The notes beneath the pieces were generated by a model that saw only the letters and a list, made by a program, of their open reading frames with translations, was not told the origin of the DNA and ran no database searches. From Eretmocerus hayati (Eukaryota > Arthropoda > Insecta > Hymenoptera > Aphelinidae): a stretch of 64,000 nt of DNA. The stretch lies in assembly GCA_029851415.1 (NCBI GenBank), contig CM056742.1:144837121-144901120 (forward strand). The letters are read 5' to 3'. The translations under genes and the position numbers were made by a program. The number at the start of each line of letters is the position of its first letter. Position 1 is the stretch's first letter. Shown one piece after another: positions 55,042 through 64,000 of this stretch.

Positions 55042-56667
55042 TCAAACTTCGTCTCGGGTCATCCTCCCGTTCAGATGGGAGATTCTCAATCTGTTGGCAT
55101 GTACTATTTTAGGCTTATTCTTTATTTCTATCTTGTAGTTACTTTTACCTAATACCTCGAGCACCATGTGCGGGCCCGAGTAGTGATCTCCAAATTTTCC
55201 CGGCTTCGGGCCCTTCTGCAAAAACACGTAATCCCCCGTTTTCAGGCTAATGGGATTTATCCGCCTATCAAAATATTTCTTGGCACGGATCTTGGAGCTC
55301 AATAAATAGTCGTAAGCTATTTTGCGGATCCCTACTAGTCGCGTTACCAGGTTTTGAATATAGCCCTGATACGTGGGGAGGAGGTCTTGTTCACGAAGAG
55401 CAGCCGCTGACGGTAGACGTGCCAATCTTCCGTGAACTATCTCAAAGGGGGTATGCTTCGTGCTTTCGTGGACACATGTATTGTAGTTCAGGCAGGCGAT
55501 CTCAACCCATGAGTCCCAGTCCTGGACCTTGCTCGCGTACTGTTTCAGGAATTCAGCGAGTACGTGGTGGGAACGCTCCAAACTTCCGTTACTTTCCGCA
55601 TGAAAAGCGGTGGATTTTATTTGACGAATGTGGAACCTCTTAGCTACCCTTTGCATTAATTTGCTTAGGAAATTTCTACCTTGGTCAGTCAATATTACAC
55701 GAGGAGCGCCATATACGCATATACATCTTTTCACAAATGCATCGGCGATTGTGGCTGCTGTAGCGTCTGGGAGAGGCACGGCTATACAATATTTCGACAA
55801 CTGGTCTTGCATGGTTAATATAAACTGATTTCCTGATTCGGTTTTATCGAGCGGTCCTACGATGTCAAGCGCTATTTTGTCAAAAACTGTGCCTGGCGTG
55901 TCGGTTATTACCATAGGTTGCTTGGTTTTGACACGCACCAATTTTTTTAATTGGCATTCTAGGCACTGTTGAATCCGGCGTTGAATATCATGTTTCATAT
56001 TTTCCCAATGGTATGCTTGTCGTATCCGGTTGTAGGTTTTGGATACACCACGATGGCCGCCGATTGGGGACGTATGCAGTTCATAAAATACGTCATCTCT
56101 ATCCTTCTCAGGGACATATTTCAACGTGCCCTTACAGATTATTATTTTAATCATCGTACTTTTGAAGACTGTATCTATTAGGTATATTATGTCCTCCCAG
56201 TTGACTCCGAGTATTTCTTTACTTTTAGCTAAACTTATTTGGCATATCCCTTTTTCTAAAAGTATTTCTCTTAATCTTAATAATGCTCTATATACATAAT
56301 TCTTAATTATTATGGGCGATTCTTCTTCCTTGCCCTTTACGCACAGGGCGAAATAAAATTTACCCGAGGATCGTTTTATTTCAGCGACCTCTCGCAGGCG
56401 GTGGTTGACACTCGTTGGGATTTTAGCCAGTTCGGTTAATTTCCTAGCCCCTTCATCACAAGGAGAGCCTAATTCATCGACGAAAAATGCAACATTATCT
56501 TCTCTATAAGATAACAATTCCTTCGTCTCTACCCGACTGGTTTCGTCCTCGAGGTCGGAAATGTCGGCCATCAGACTCAGGTCGCTGGCTGCTCGAGAGT
56601 TATCGTCTCCAAGCTCGTTCTCACCCCTAGGTTCGCCAGATCCTGACCCAGAATAGAGATCATCCAT
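55042..56667 (-). CDS. gypsy-type integrase protein, unit 2
   Basis: Identical protein to that at 49905-51530, starting at the ATG at 56667 (frame open to 56793), with intact HHCC finger and D, D, E residues. Two units downstream the protein is again unchanged, so no copy shows a coding lesion. Confidence 0.9.
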   Translation of the reverse strand: MDDLYSGSGSGEPRGENELGDDNSRAASDLSLMADISDLEDETSRVETKELLSYREDNVAFFVDELGSPCDEGARKLTELAKIPTSVNHRLREVAEIKRSSGKFYFALCVKGKEEESPIIIKNYVYRALLRLREILLEKGICQISLAKSKEILGVNWEDIIYLIDTVFKSTMIKIIICKGTLKYVPEKDRDDVFYELHTSPIGGHRGVSKTYNRIRQAYHWENMKHDIQRRIQQCLECQLKKLVRVKTKQPMVITDTPGTVFDKIALDIVGPLDKTESGNQFILTMQDQLSKYCIAVPLPDATAATIADAFVKRCICVYGAPRVILTDQGRNFLSKLMQRVAKRFHIRQIKSTAFHAESNGSLERSHHVLAEFLKQYASKVQDWDSWVEIACLNYNTCVHESTKHTPFEIVHGRLARLPSAAALREQDLLPTYQGYIQNLVTRLVGIRKIAYDYLLSSKIRAKKYFDRRINPISLKTGDYVFLQKGPKPGKFGDHYSGPHMVLEVLGKSNYKIEIKNKPKIVHANRLRISHLNGRMTRDEV

Positions 56668-56875
56668 ATCACCTGCTCCTTGTTTTGAGGGAGTCGGATT
56701 TGGGTCGGGGGTGGGTGGATGGGCTGCCGGATCAGCTGGCTGGGTCCGTTTTTGTAACGATACACAGGAAACAAGGTCACTGAAGTGGAACAAGGAAGAA
56801 CAAATACTCTAGAATATATCCCAAAAGCTGCAACGTATTTAAAAATTTCCGGATAACTTATCAAAGATCCATTAC

Positions 56876-57457
56876 CTAAATATTATTATTTCGATCAGAC
56901 CTGCTTGTATTAGTCAAAACTTGGAGCCTTCTTTTCCATTCATAAAAATCCCGTCTGAAGATTTTATTCCCTTTAAATCTATATGTCGTTCTATACCGCC
57001 TTTCATGGAAATGAGTAATTATTTCTTGGATTTTATCTACTATTTCAAATATGAAATCTAAATTATCGAACCCAGGAATTCTCAACCTTAACAATGGACA
57101 ATCTAAGATTATTGCAGGGTCTAAATTTTCTCTGTCTATATAGATATCATTAAGTTCATCAAACTTAAAGAAAACGCTCCAAGCTTTGGAAGCTAATAAC
57201 TCTTGCAGATATTTCCAAGTTTCTCGGAGGACCTTGAGGTCAGCCCCAAAATAAACCGGTGAGCTGATCTTTTGGTTGGACAGCAAACAATACGGGTACT
57301 CGGGTGATCCAGTAACCGCTACACGTCTACCGGTAGAAATGTAGTCGTGCCAAATGTAAATCTTCCGGTCGACGTCGCCAATATCAATGTAGCTTCTGAG
57401 GTACTCTCTACATACACGAAAATGAACGTCAAACAGCGTTTTCAACGTATGCGTCAC
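56876..57457 (-). CDS. 193-codon open frame of unknown function, unit 2
   Basis: Identical to 51739-52320: no ATG, no recognised domain, located between primer binding site and integrase frame. Confidence 0.45.
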   Translation of the reverse strand: MTHTLKTLFDVHFRVCREYLRSYIDIGDVDRKIYIWHDYISTGRRVAVTGSPEYPYCLLSNQKISSPVYFGADLKVLRETWKYLQELLASKAWSVFFKFDELNDIYIDRENLDPAIILDCPLLRLRIPGFDNLDFIFEIVDKIQEIITHFHERRYRTTYRFKGNKIFRRDFYEWKRRLQVLTNTSRSDRNNNI

Positions 57458-57619
57458 TAAAAGAAATTAAGGGAAAATATTTTTAGAAATCTTGTACCAG
57501 AAATATTTCTTGGAAAATAAAATTTTTCAAGAATTTTCTCAAAAATTTCCAAAAAATTTTTCACTGTTGGAATTTTGTGGTATTCCCGCAACGATTTGAT
57601 ACGGTTTATCTCTCTAAAG

Positions 57620-57640
57620 CAAATCCCCCCGGGGCCTCCA
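57620..57640 (-). other. primer binding site of unit 2
   Basis: Same sequence and position relative to the LTR end at 57646 as in unit 1. Confidence 0.75.
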
Positions 57641-57645
57641 TTTCT

Positions 57646-60073
57646 TGTGACGTCCAAGATGCGCTTATAGTTTTGAGCCAGAGAAAATTACTCTAGGGCT
57701 CGGGAATCCCTTAAAGAGATTTATCGCGGTAACGGGTGTGAAATCGGCTCAATAGCCGATGCTTCGAGTCGCGGGGCGAACTGGCTTGCGGTAGAAACTG
57801 TTTTCCGATATTTCCCTGCGCCAAATTCAAAAAACTAGACTGGTCGGCCGAAAATCCGATCGATACGTTGGCGTAATAGAAACCCGAAACTGAACGGGTA
57901 TATTACCGACGCAAAATTTCTTTTAGGAATAATAGACGGTGACTTGGGATCTGTTCTTCAAAAATCAAAAATAAGTCCTAAAATTTCAATACGAGAGTCA
58001 ATTACAAGTCAAGATTACTGGTTCCCGCATGAGCAACCGAAAGGAATATTCTGTACGGGAATAAACAAGGAATGGGCCTCGAACTGGTTCCCAAATGAGA
58101 AACTCGAATTTCTAAGGTGTCCGTACGATAGAAAAAAAAAATCCCCCGCGATCCCGGTCTAAGGTTCCTGTATAAGGAACAAATTTCGAGGTTCCTGTAT
58201 AAGGAACAAGTAAAATTGAAATTTGTCAGAGCCCCTGTATGAGGAACAATTCTTCAAGGTTCCTGTATAAGGAACAACTGAGGTTAAATTTTGTCAAAGT
58301 TCCTGTATGAGGAACAATTTTTCAAGGTTCCTGTATGAGGAACAAGTAGGATTAAAATTTCTCAAGGTTCCTGTATGAGGAACAAATAAATGACCAATTC
58401 TCAACGTTCCTGTATAGGAATAAATAAACGACAAGTTTTCAAGATTCCTGTATAAGGAATGACATAAAAGATAGCTATAGTTATTCCTGTAATAAGGAAC
58501 AAATGGGTAAATTTGCAAGATTCCTGTATGCAGAACAATTAATCAAAAGCTCTAGTGGCACCCGAAAGGAGCGCGAAAATGCATACTCAAAAGGAAATAA
58601 ATTAAGTTTTCTCTTACTTTTATTTTCTTCTCGATGTGTTGAGAAGAAAATGACCCTGGGTAGACGAAGTGTAGCGGTGAATTTTTGAGGGAGTCCAACC
58701 TTCGGCACGGAGGACGGGTGACCTTGGTGTAGTATTGGTAGCCAGGACCTTGGCTGCGACGGGCCGGCGGCGAATTCTCGAGGGTGCCTCACCTTCAGCA
58801 GGAAGCACAGGTGGCCTTGGTGTGGTATTGGTGGCCAGGACCTTGGCTGCGACGGGCCGGCGGCGAATTCTCGAGGGCGCCGCTGGTTCGGTCAGGCGCC
58901 TCGTAATGATTCCGCTCAGGGGTTGCGAAATCAGTAAATGCAACTGACAACAGCACCCCAAGGTAGAATCCTGAATGCGGCCGCACGGCTGACGAATCTC
59001 TTGGAATATCGACTACGGGAAAAGGGCGCACACTAAAGTACTGGTCGTCCGTAAAAGATATTCTCTCGCTTTCAAAAATAAGAGAGACTCGACGGCCTTC
59101 ACCAGCTTCGGGCTTTCCAACTACGGGAGAAAGGCGCACACTCAAGTACTGCTCAACCGTAGTGGGATCGCTTTCGACGTCCGAAGCTTGAGTGACGAAG
59201 CGGCGACAATGGCTGTTGAAGGCAGAAGAAAAGAACGTTCGAAATGCCTCGTGCCACGGAGAGGGAAGGTCTGCTGTGAGCGACTTCCCTGCACCCACTT
59301 CCTCGCCGTCTCATCGTGGCCCTGTATAAGGTGAGGGCGCGGACGTCGGAGAGAGACCTGGTCAAGTTTTTCCCTCGCTGGCTGGATTTTGTGCTTCAAG
59401 TATCTGGTTTGATCGTCGTATTTCCTTTTTGAATCGCTGTGTCTTAGTCAACCCTTGGTCATTTCCCTTCTCATATTATATCCAAAAGGTTAATACATAG
59501 AAATTGATTTTTCTGCGCCGTAAGAGCTAAATATTATGCACTTAAGATTAGGTTACTTCAACAGCTGTATGAGTCTTGTTGTCTTATTCTATATTGTTTT
59601 ACAAAGGTATATCTTATTGTTGTACAACTTATTGTTAAACATTACATCTTAGACTACTTCCTATCAGTAAAGTCTTACATAGCTTAATTTATTAGGGTTT
59701 AGTGATTAAAACATGTGAAGATTATTGCCTCGGTAGGCTGCGTTATCCTTGCATCTTACATATCGTGGTGTAATTGCCTATATCTAGGGCACGGACGTTG
59801 GAGAGAGACCGCAGTGCTCTTTCCCGTCGGGAATTTTGTGCCTTACATTAATTAAAAACTTTTCTTATTTTACTCACGAACAATTATAATGGTTTTTTTT
59901 TCTATTATTATGATTAAAAATATATATATATATATTTTTTTTTTCTTCAGAGTTGATTATTTATTCTTACGTGTTCTATCTATTTTGACGGCTCAATTGA
60001 CGGTTAATTGCTACGGCATTCCATCAAAAAGGAAACAAAACAAAAAAAAAAAAAAAACGGCGCCGACGTTACA
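57646..60073 (-). repeat. long terminal repeat, copy 3 (one extra A)
   Basis: As copies 1 and 2, but with an A-run of 16 instead of 15 near 60043-60057, the only inter-copy difference noticed. Hairpin cluster at 58164-58536. Confidence 0.92.
58164..58536. repeat. eleven-hairpin cluster in LTR copy 3
   Basis: Same eleven hairpins, order and spacing as in copies 1 and 2. Confidence 0.9.
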
Positions 60074-60179
60074 CCCCCCTTGTTAAACGATTGCCGGAGG
60101 TTATGGAATAATTTCAGGCAATCGCAAGTAGGGCGTGGGCTGAGCCGGCGGACTACATATAAGATCACTCAGTCGCCTC

Positions 60180-61805
60180 TCAAACTTCGTCTCGGGTCAT
60201 CCTCCCGTTCAGATGGGAGATTCTCAATCTGTTGGCATGTACTATTTTAGGCTTATTCTTTATTTCTATCTTGTAGTTACTTTTACCTAATACCTCGAGC
60301 ACCATGTGCGGGCCCGAGTAGTGATCTCCAAATTTTCCCGGCTTCGGGCCCTTCTGCAAAAACACGTAATCCCCCGTTTTCAGGCTAATGGGATTTATCC
60401 GCCTATCAAAATATTTCTTGGCACGGATCTTGGAGCTCAATAAATAGTCGTAAGCTATTTTGCGGATCCCTACTAGTCGCGTTACCAGGTTTTGAATATA
60501 GCCCTGATACGTGGGGAGGAGGTCTTGTTCACGAAGAGCAGCCGCTGACGGTAGACGTGCCAATCTTCCGTGAACTATCTCAAAGGGGGTATGCTTCGTG
60601 CTTTCGTGGACACATGTATTGTAGTTCAGGCAGGCGATCTCAACCCATGAGTCCCAGTCCTGGACCTTGCTCGCGTACTGTTTCAGGAATTCAGCGAGTA
60701 CGTGGTGGGAACGCTCCAAACTTCCGTTACTTTCCGCATGAAAAGCGGTGGATTTTATTTGACGAATGTGGAACCTCTTAGCTACCCTTTGCATTAATTT
60801 GCTTAGGAAATTTCTACCTTGGTCAGTCAATATTACACGAGGAGCGCCATATACGCATATACATCTTTTCACAAATGCATCGGCGATTGTGGCTGCTGTA
60901 GCGTCTGGGAGAGGCACGGCTATACAATATTTCGACAACTGGTCTTGCATGGTTAATATAAACTGATTTCCTGATTCGGTTTTATCGAGCGGTCCTACGA
61001 TGTCAAGCGCTATTTTGTCAAAAACTGTGCCTGGCGTGTCGGTTATTACCATAGGTTGCTTGGTTTTGACACGCACCAATTTTTTTAATTGGCATTCTAG
61101 GCACTGTTGAATCCGGCGTTGAATATCATGTTTCATATTTTCCCAATGGTATGCTTGTCGTATCCGGTTGTAGGTTTTGGATACACCACGATGGCCGCCG
61201 ATTGGGGACGTATGCAGTTCATAAAATACGTCATCTCTATCCTTCTCAGGGACATATTTCAACGTGCCCTTACAGATTATTATTTTAATCATCGTACTTT
61301 TGAAGACTGTATCTATTAGGTATATTATGTCCTCCCAGTTGACTCCGAGTATTTCTTTACTTTTAGCTAAACTTATTTGGCATATCCCTTTTTCTAAAAG
61401 TATTTCTCTTAATCTTAATAATGCTCTATATACATAATTCTTAATTATTATGGGCGATTCTTCTTCCTTGCCCTTTACGCACAGGGCGAAATAAAATTTA
61501 CCCGAGGATCGTTTTATTTCAGCGACCTCTCGCAGGCGGTGGTTGACACTCGTTGGGATTTTAGCCAGTTCGGTTAATTTCCTAGCCCCTTCATCACAAG
61601 GAGAGCCTAATTCATCGACGAAAAATGCAACATTATCTTCTCTATAAGATAACAATTCCTTCGTCTCTACCCGACTGGTTTCGTCCTCGAGGTCGGAAAT
61701 GTCGGCCATCAGACTCAGGTCGCTGGCTGCTCGAGAGTTATCGTCTCCAAGCTCGTTCTCACCCCTAGGTTCGCCAGATCCTGACCCAGAATAGAGATCA
61801 TCCAT
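60180..61805 (-). CDS. gypsy-type integrase protein, unit 3
   Basis: Identical to the integrase of units 1 and 2; ATG at 61805, frame open to 61931. Lies between the polypurine tract at 60074 and the ATG-less 193-codon frame. Confidence 0.9.
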   Translation of the reverse strand: MDDLYSGSGSGEPRGENELGDDNSRAASDLSLMADISDLEDETSRVETKELLSYREDNVAFFVDELGSPCDEGARKLTELAKIPTSVNHRLREVAEIKRSSGKFYFALCVKGKEEESPIIIKNYVYRALLRLREILLEKGICQISLAKSKEILGVNWEDIIYLIDTVFKSTMIKIIICKGTLKYVPEKDRDDVFYELHTSPIGGHRGVSKTYNRIRQAYHWENMKHDIQRRIQQCLECQLKKLVRVKTKQPMVITDTPGTVFDKIALDIVGPLDKTESGNQFILTMQDQLSKYCIAVPLPDATAATIADAFVKRCICVYGAPRVILTDQGRNFLSKLMQRVAKRFHIRQIKSTAFHAESNGSLERSHHVLAEFLKQYASKVQDWDSWVEIACLNYNTCVHESTKHTPFEIVHGRLARLPSAAALREQDLLPTYQGYIQNLVTRLVGIRKIAYDYLLSSKIRAKKYFDRRINPISLKTGDYVFLQKGPKPGKFGDHYSGPHMVLEVLGKSNYKIEIKNKPKIVHANRLRISHLNGRMTRDEV

Positions 61806-62013
61806 ATCACCTGCTCCTTGTTTTGAGGGAGTCGGATTTGGGTCGGGGGTGGGTGGATGGGCTGCCGGATCAGCTGGCTGGGTCCGTTTTTGTAACGATA
61901 CACAGGAAACAAGGTCACTGAAGTGGAACAAGGAAGAACAAATACTCTAGAATATATCCCAAAAGCTGCAACGTATTTAAAAATTTCCGGATAACTTATC
62001 AAAGATCCATTAC

Positions 62014-62595
62014 CTAAATATTATTATTTCGATCAGACCTGCTTGTATTAGTCAAAACTTGGAGCCTTCTTTTCCATTCATAAAAATCCCGTCTGAAGAT
62101 TTTATTCCCTTTAAATCTATATGTCGTTCTATACCGCCTTTCATGGAAATGAGTAATTATTTCTTGGATTTTATCTACTATTTCAAATATGAAATCTAAA
62201 TTATCGAACCCAGGAATTCTCAACCTTAACAATGGACAATCTAAGATTATTGCAGGGTCTAAATTTTCTCTGTCTATATAGATATCATTAAGTTCATCAA
62301 ACTTAAAGAAAACGCTCCAAGCTTTGGAAGCTAATAACTCTTGCAGATATTTCCAAGTTTCTCGGAGGACCTTGAGGTCAGCCCCAAAATAAACCGGTGA
62401 GCTGATCTTTTGGTTGGACAGCAAACAATACGGGTACTCGGGTGATCCAGTAACCGCTACACGTCTACCGGTAGAAATGTAGTCGTGCCAAATGTAAATC
62501 TTCCGGTCGACGTCGCCAATATCAATGTAGCTTCTGAGGTACTCTCTACATACACGAAAATGAACGTCAAACAGCGTTTTCAACGTATGCGTCAC
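62014..62595 (-). CDS. 193-codon open frame of unknown function, unit 3
   Basis: Identical to the frames of units 1 and 2; no ATG and no recognised domain. Confidence 0.45.
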   Translation of the reverse strand: MTHTLKTLFDVHFRVCREYLRSYIDIGDVDRKIYIWHDYISTGRRVAVTGSPEYPYCLLSNQKISSPVYFGADLKVLRETWKYLQELLASKAWSVFFKFDELNDIYIDRENLDPAIILDCPLLRLRIPGFDNLDFIFEIVDKIQEIITHFHERRYRTTYRFKGNKIFRRDFYEWKRRLQVLTNTSRSDRNNNI

Positions 62596-62757
62596 TAAAA
62601 GAAATTAAGGGAAAATATTTTTAGAAATCTTGTACCAGAAATATTTCTTGGAAAATAAAATTTTTCAAGAATTTTCTCAAAAATTTCCAAAAAATTTTTC
62701 ACTGTTGGAATTTTGTGGTATTCCCGCAACGATTTGATACGGTTTATCTCTCTAAAG

Positions 62758-62778
62758 CAAATCCCCCCGGGGCCTCCA
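62758..62778 (-). other. primer binding site of unit 3
   Basis: Same sequence as in units 1 and 2, five nucleotides from the LTR at 62784. Confidence 0.75.
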
Positions 62779-62783
62779 TTTCT

Positions 62784-64000
62784 TGTGACGTCCAAGATGC
62801 GCTTATAGTTTTGAGCCAGAGAAAATTACTCTAGGGCTCGGGAATCCCTTAAAGAGATTTATCGCGGTAACGGGTGTGAAATCGGCTCAATAGCCGATGC
62901 TTCGAGTCGCGGGGCGAACTGGCTTGCGGTAGAAACTGTTTTCCGATATTTCCCTGCGCCAAATTCAAAAAACTAGACTGGTCGGCCGAAAATCCGATCG
63001 ATACGTTGGCGTAATAGAAACCCGAAACTGAACGGGTATATTACCGACGCAAAATTTCTTTTAGGAATAATAGACGGTGACTTGGGATCTGTTCTTCAAA
63101 AATCAAAAATAAGTCCTAAAATTTCAATACGAGAGTCAATTACAAGTCAAGATTACTGGTTCCCGCATGAGCAACCGAAAGGAATATTCTGTACGGGAAT
63201 AAACAAGGAATGGGCCTCGAACTGGTTCCCAAATGAGAAACTCGAATTTCTAAGGTGTCCGTACGATAGAAAAAAAAAATCCCCCGCGATCCCGGTCTAA
63301 GGTTCCTGTATAAGGAACAAATTTCGAGGTTCCTGTATAAGGAACAAGTAAAATTGAAATTTGTCAGAGCCCCTGTATGAGGAACAATTCTTCAAGGTTC
63401 CTGTATAAGGAACAACTGAGGTTAAATTTTGTCAAAGTTCCTGTATGAGGAACAATTTTTCAAGGTTCCTGTATGAGGAACAAGTAGGATTAAAATTTCT
63501 CAAGGTTCCTGTATGAGGAACAAATAAATGACCAATTCTCAACGTTCCTGTATAGGAATAAATAAACGACAAGTTTTCAAGATTCCTGTATAAGGAATGA
63601 CATAAAAGATAGCTATAGTTATTCCTGTAATAAGGAACAAATGGGTAAATTTGCAAGATTCCTGTATGCAGAACAATTAATCAAAAGCTCTAGTGGCACC
63701 CGAAAGGAGCGCGAAAATGCATACTCAAAAGGAAATAAATTAAGTTTTCTCTTACTTTTATTTTCTTCTCGATGTGTTGAGAAGAAAATGACCCTGGGTA
63801 GACGAAGTGTAGCGGTGAATTTTTGAGGGAGTCCAACCTTCGGCACGGAGGACGGGTGACCTTGGTGTAGTATTGGTAGCCAGGACCTTGGCTGCGACGG
63901 GCCGGCGGCGAATTCTCGAGGGTGCCTCACCTTCAGCAGGAAGCACAGGTGGCCTTGGTGTGGTATTGGTGGCCAGGACCTTGGCTGCGACGGGCCGGCG
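62784..64000 (-). repeat. long terminal repeat, copy 4 (cut by window end)
   Basis: The first 1217 bp on the plus strand match the other LTRs, including the hairpin cluster at 63302-63674. The array may continue beyond the window. Confidence 0.92.
63302..63674. repeat. eleven-hairpin cluster in LTR copy 4
   Basis: Same eleven hairpins, order and spacing as in the other LTRs. Confidence 0.9.

Larger units (their letters stand above)
47372..64000 (-). mobile_element. head-to-tail array of a gypsy-like LTR element, (LTR-internal)3-LTR
   Basis: The period is 5137, 5137 and 5138 bp. Units: LTR 47372-49798, internal 49799-52508, LTR 52509-54935, internal 54936-57645, LTR 57646-60073, internal 60074-62783, LTR 62784 to the window edge. 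The only difference noticed is one extra A in an A-run of the third LTR (about 60043-60057). Neighbouring units share LTRs, as expected from LTR recombination or concatemer insertion. Coding direction is minus. The right end and its target-site duplication lie outside the window. An assembly artefact is possible but would still require at least one tandem junction. Confidence 0.93.

Overview
This is a gene-poor, transposon-rich stretch of a eukaryotic genome, most likely an arthropod and probably an insect. The reasons are spliced genes with short GT-AG introns, an R1-clade non-LTR retrotransposon, Ty3/gypsy LTR elements, TA- and TTAA-flanked DNA transposons, long (CT)n tracts, and neprilysin-type M13 peptidase exons of the expanded insect kind. 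I cannot name the order or species.

Layout. 1-1.75 kb: three minus-strand exons of a conserved gene encoding a PAM2-like motif and a His/Gln-rich tract. 1.8-11.9 kb: mostly unassigned DNA with foldback elements, a 317-bp tandem repeat and a 29-bp minisatellite. 12.1-21.6 kb: a retrotransposon cluster. It holds one apparently intact R1-clade element (ORF1 with three CCHC knuckles, ORF2 with endonuclease and reverse transcriptase) and three truncated relatives, all in the same orientation and all abutting (CT)n/(GA)n tracts. A plus-strand LINE fragment follows. 21.9-31.2 kb: tandem repeats, a decayed CACTA/EnSpm-like transposase, a triplicated 290-bp segment and a dead minus-strand LINE. 31.3-35.4 kb: palindromic and MITE-type elements (TA-flanked 243-bp MITE, pogo-like 863-bp element, GTGCG-rich palindromes) and one tRNA-like sequence.

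35.9-43.3 kb: two M13 metallopeptidase loci on the minus strand. The downstream one has four exons that join in phase (including HEITH), but shows an in-frame TGA, a GC instead of GT donor, a 381-bp TTAA-flanked MITE inside an exon, and a 921-bp TA-flanked element sitting on a splice acceptor. The upstream one is represented by its intact C-terminal exon.

47.4-64 kb (window end): a head-to-tail array of an unusual gypsy-like element, (LTR-internal)3-LTR, with a 5137/5138-bp period and practically identical copies. The LTR is about 2427 bp. The internal region is only about 2.7 kb and keeps primer binding site, polypurine tract and a complete integrase, but has no recognisable protease, reverse transcriptase or RNase H. 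Each LTR carries eleven copies of a small hairpin at regular spacing, one with a compensatory base change. The RT-less array with its hairpin clusters is the most unusual system in the window. The (GA)n-associated R1 elements and the multiply disrupted peptidase gene are next.
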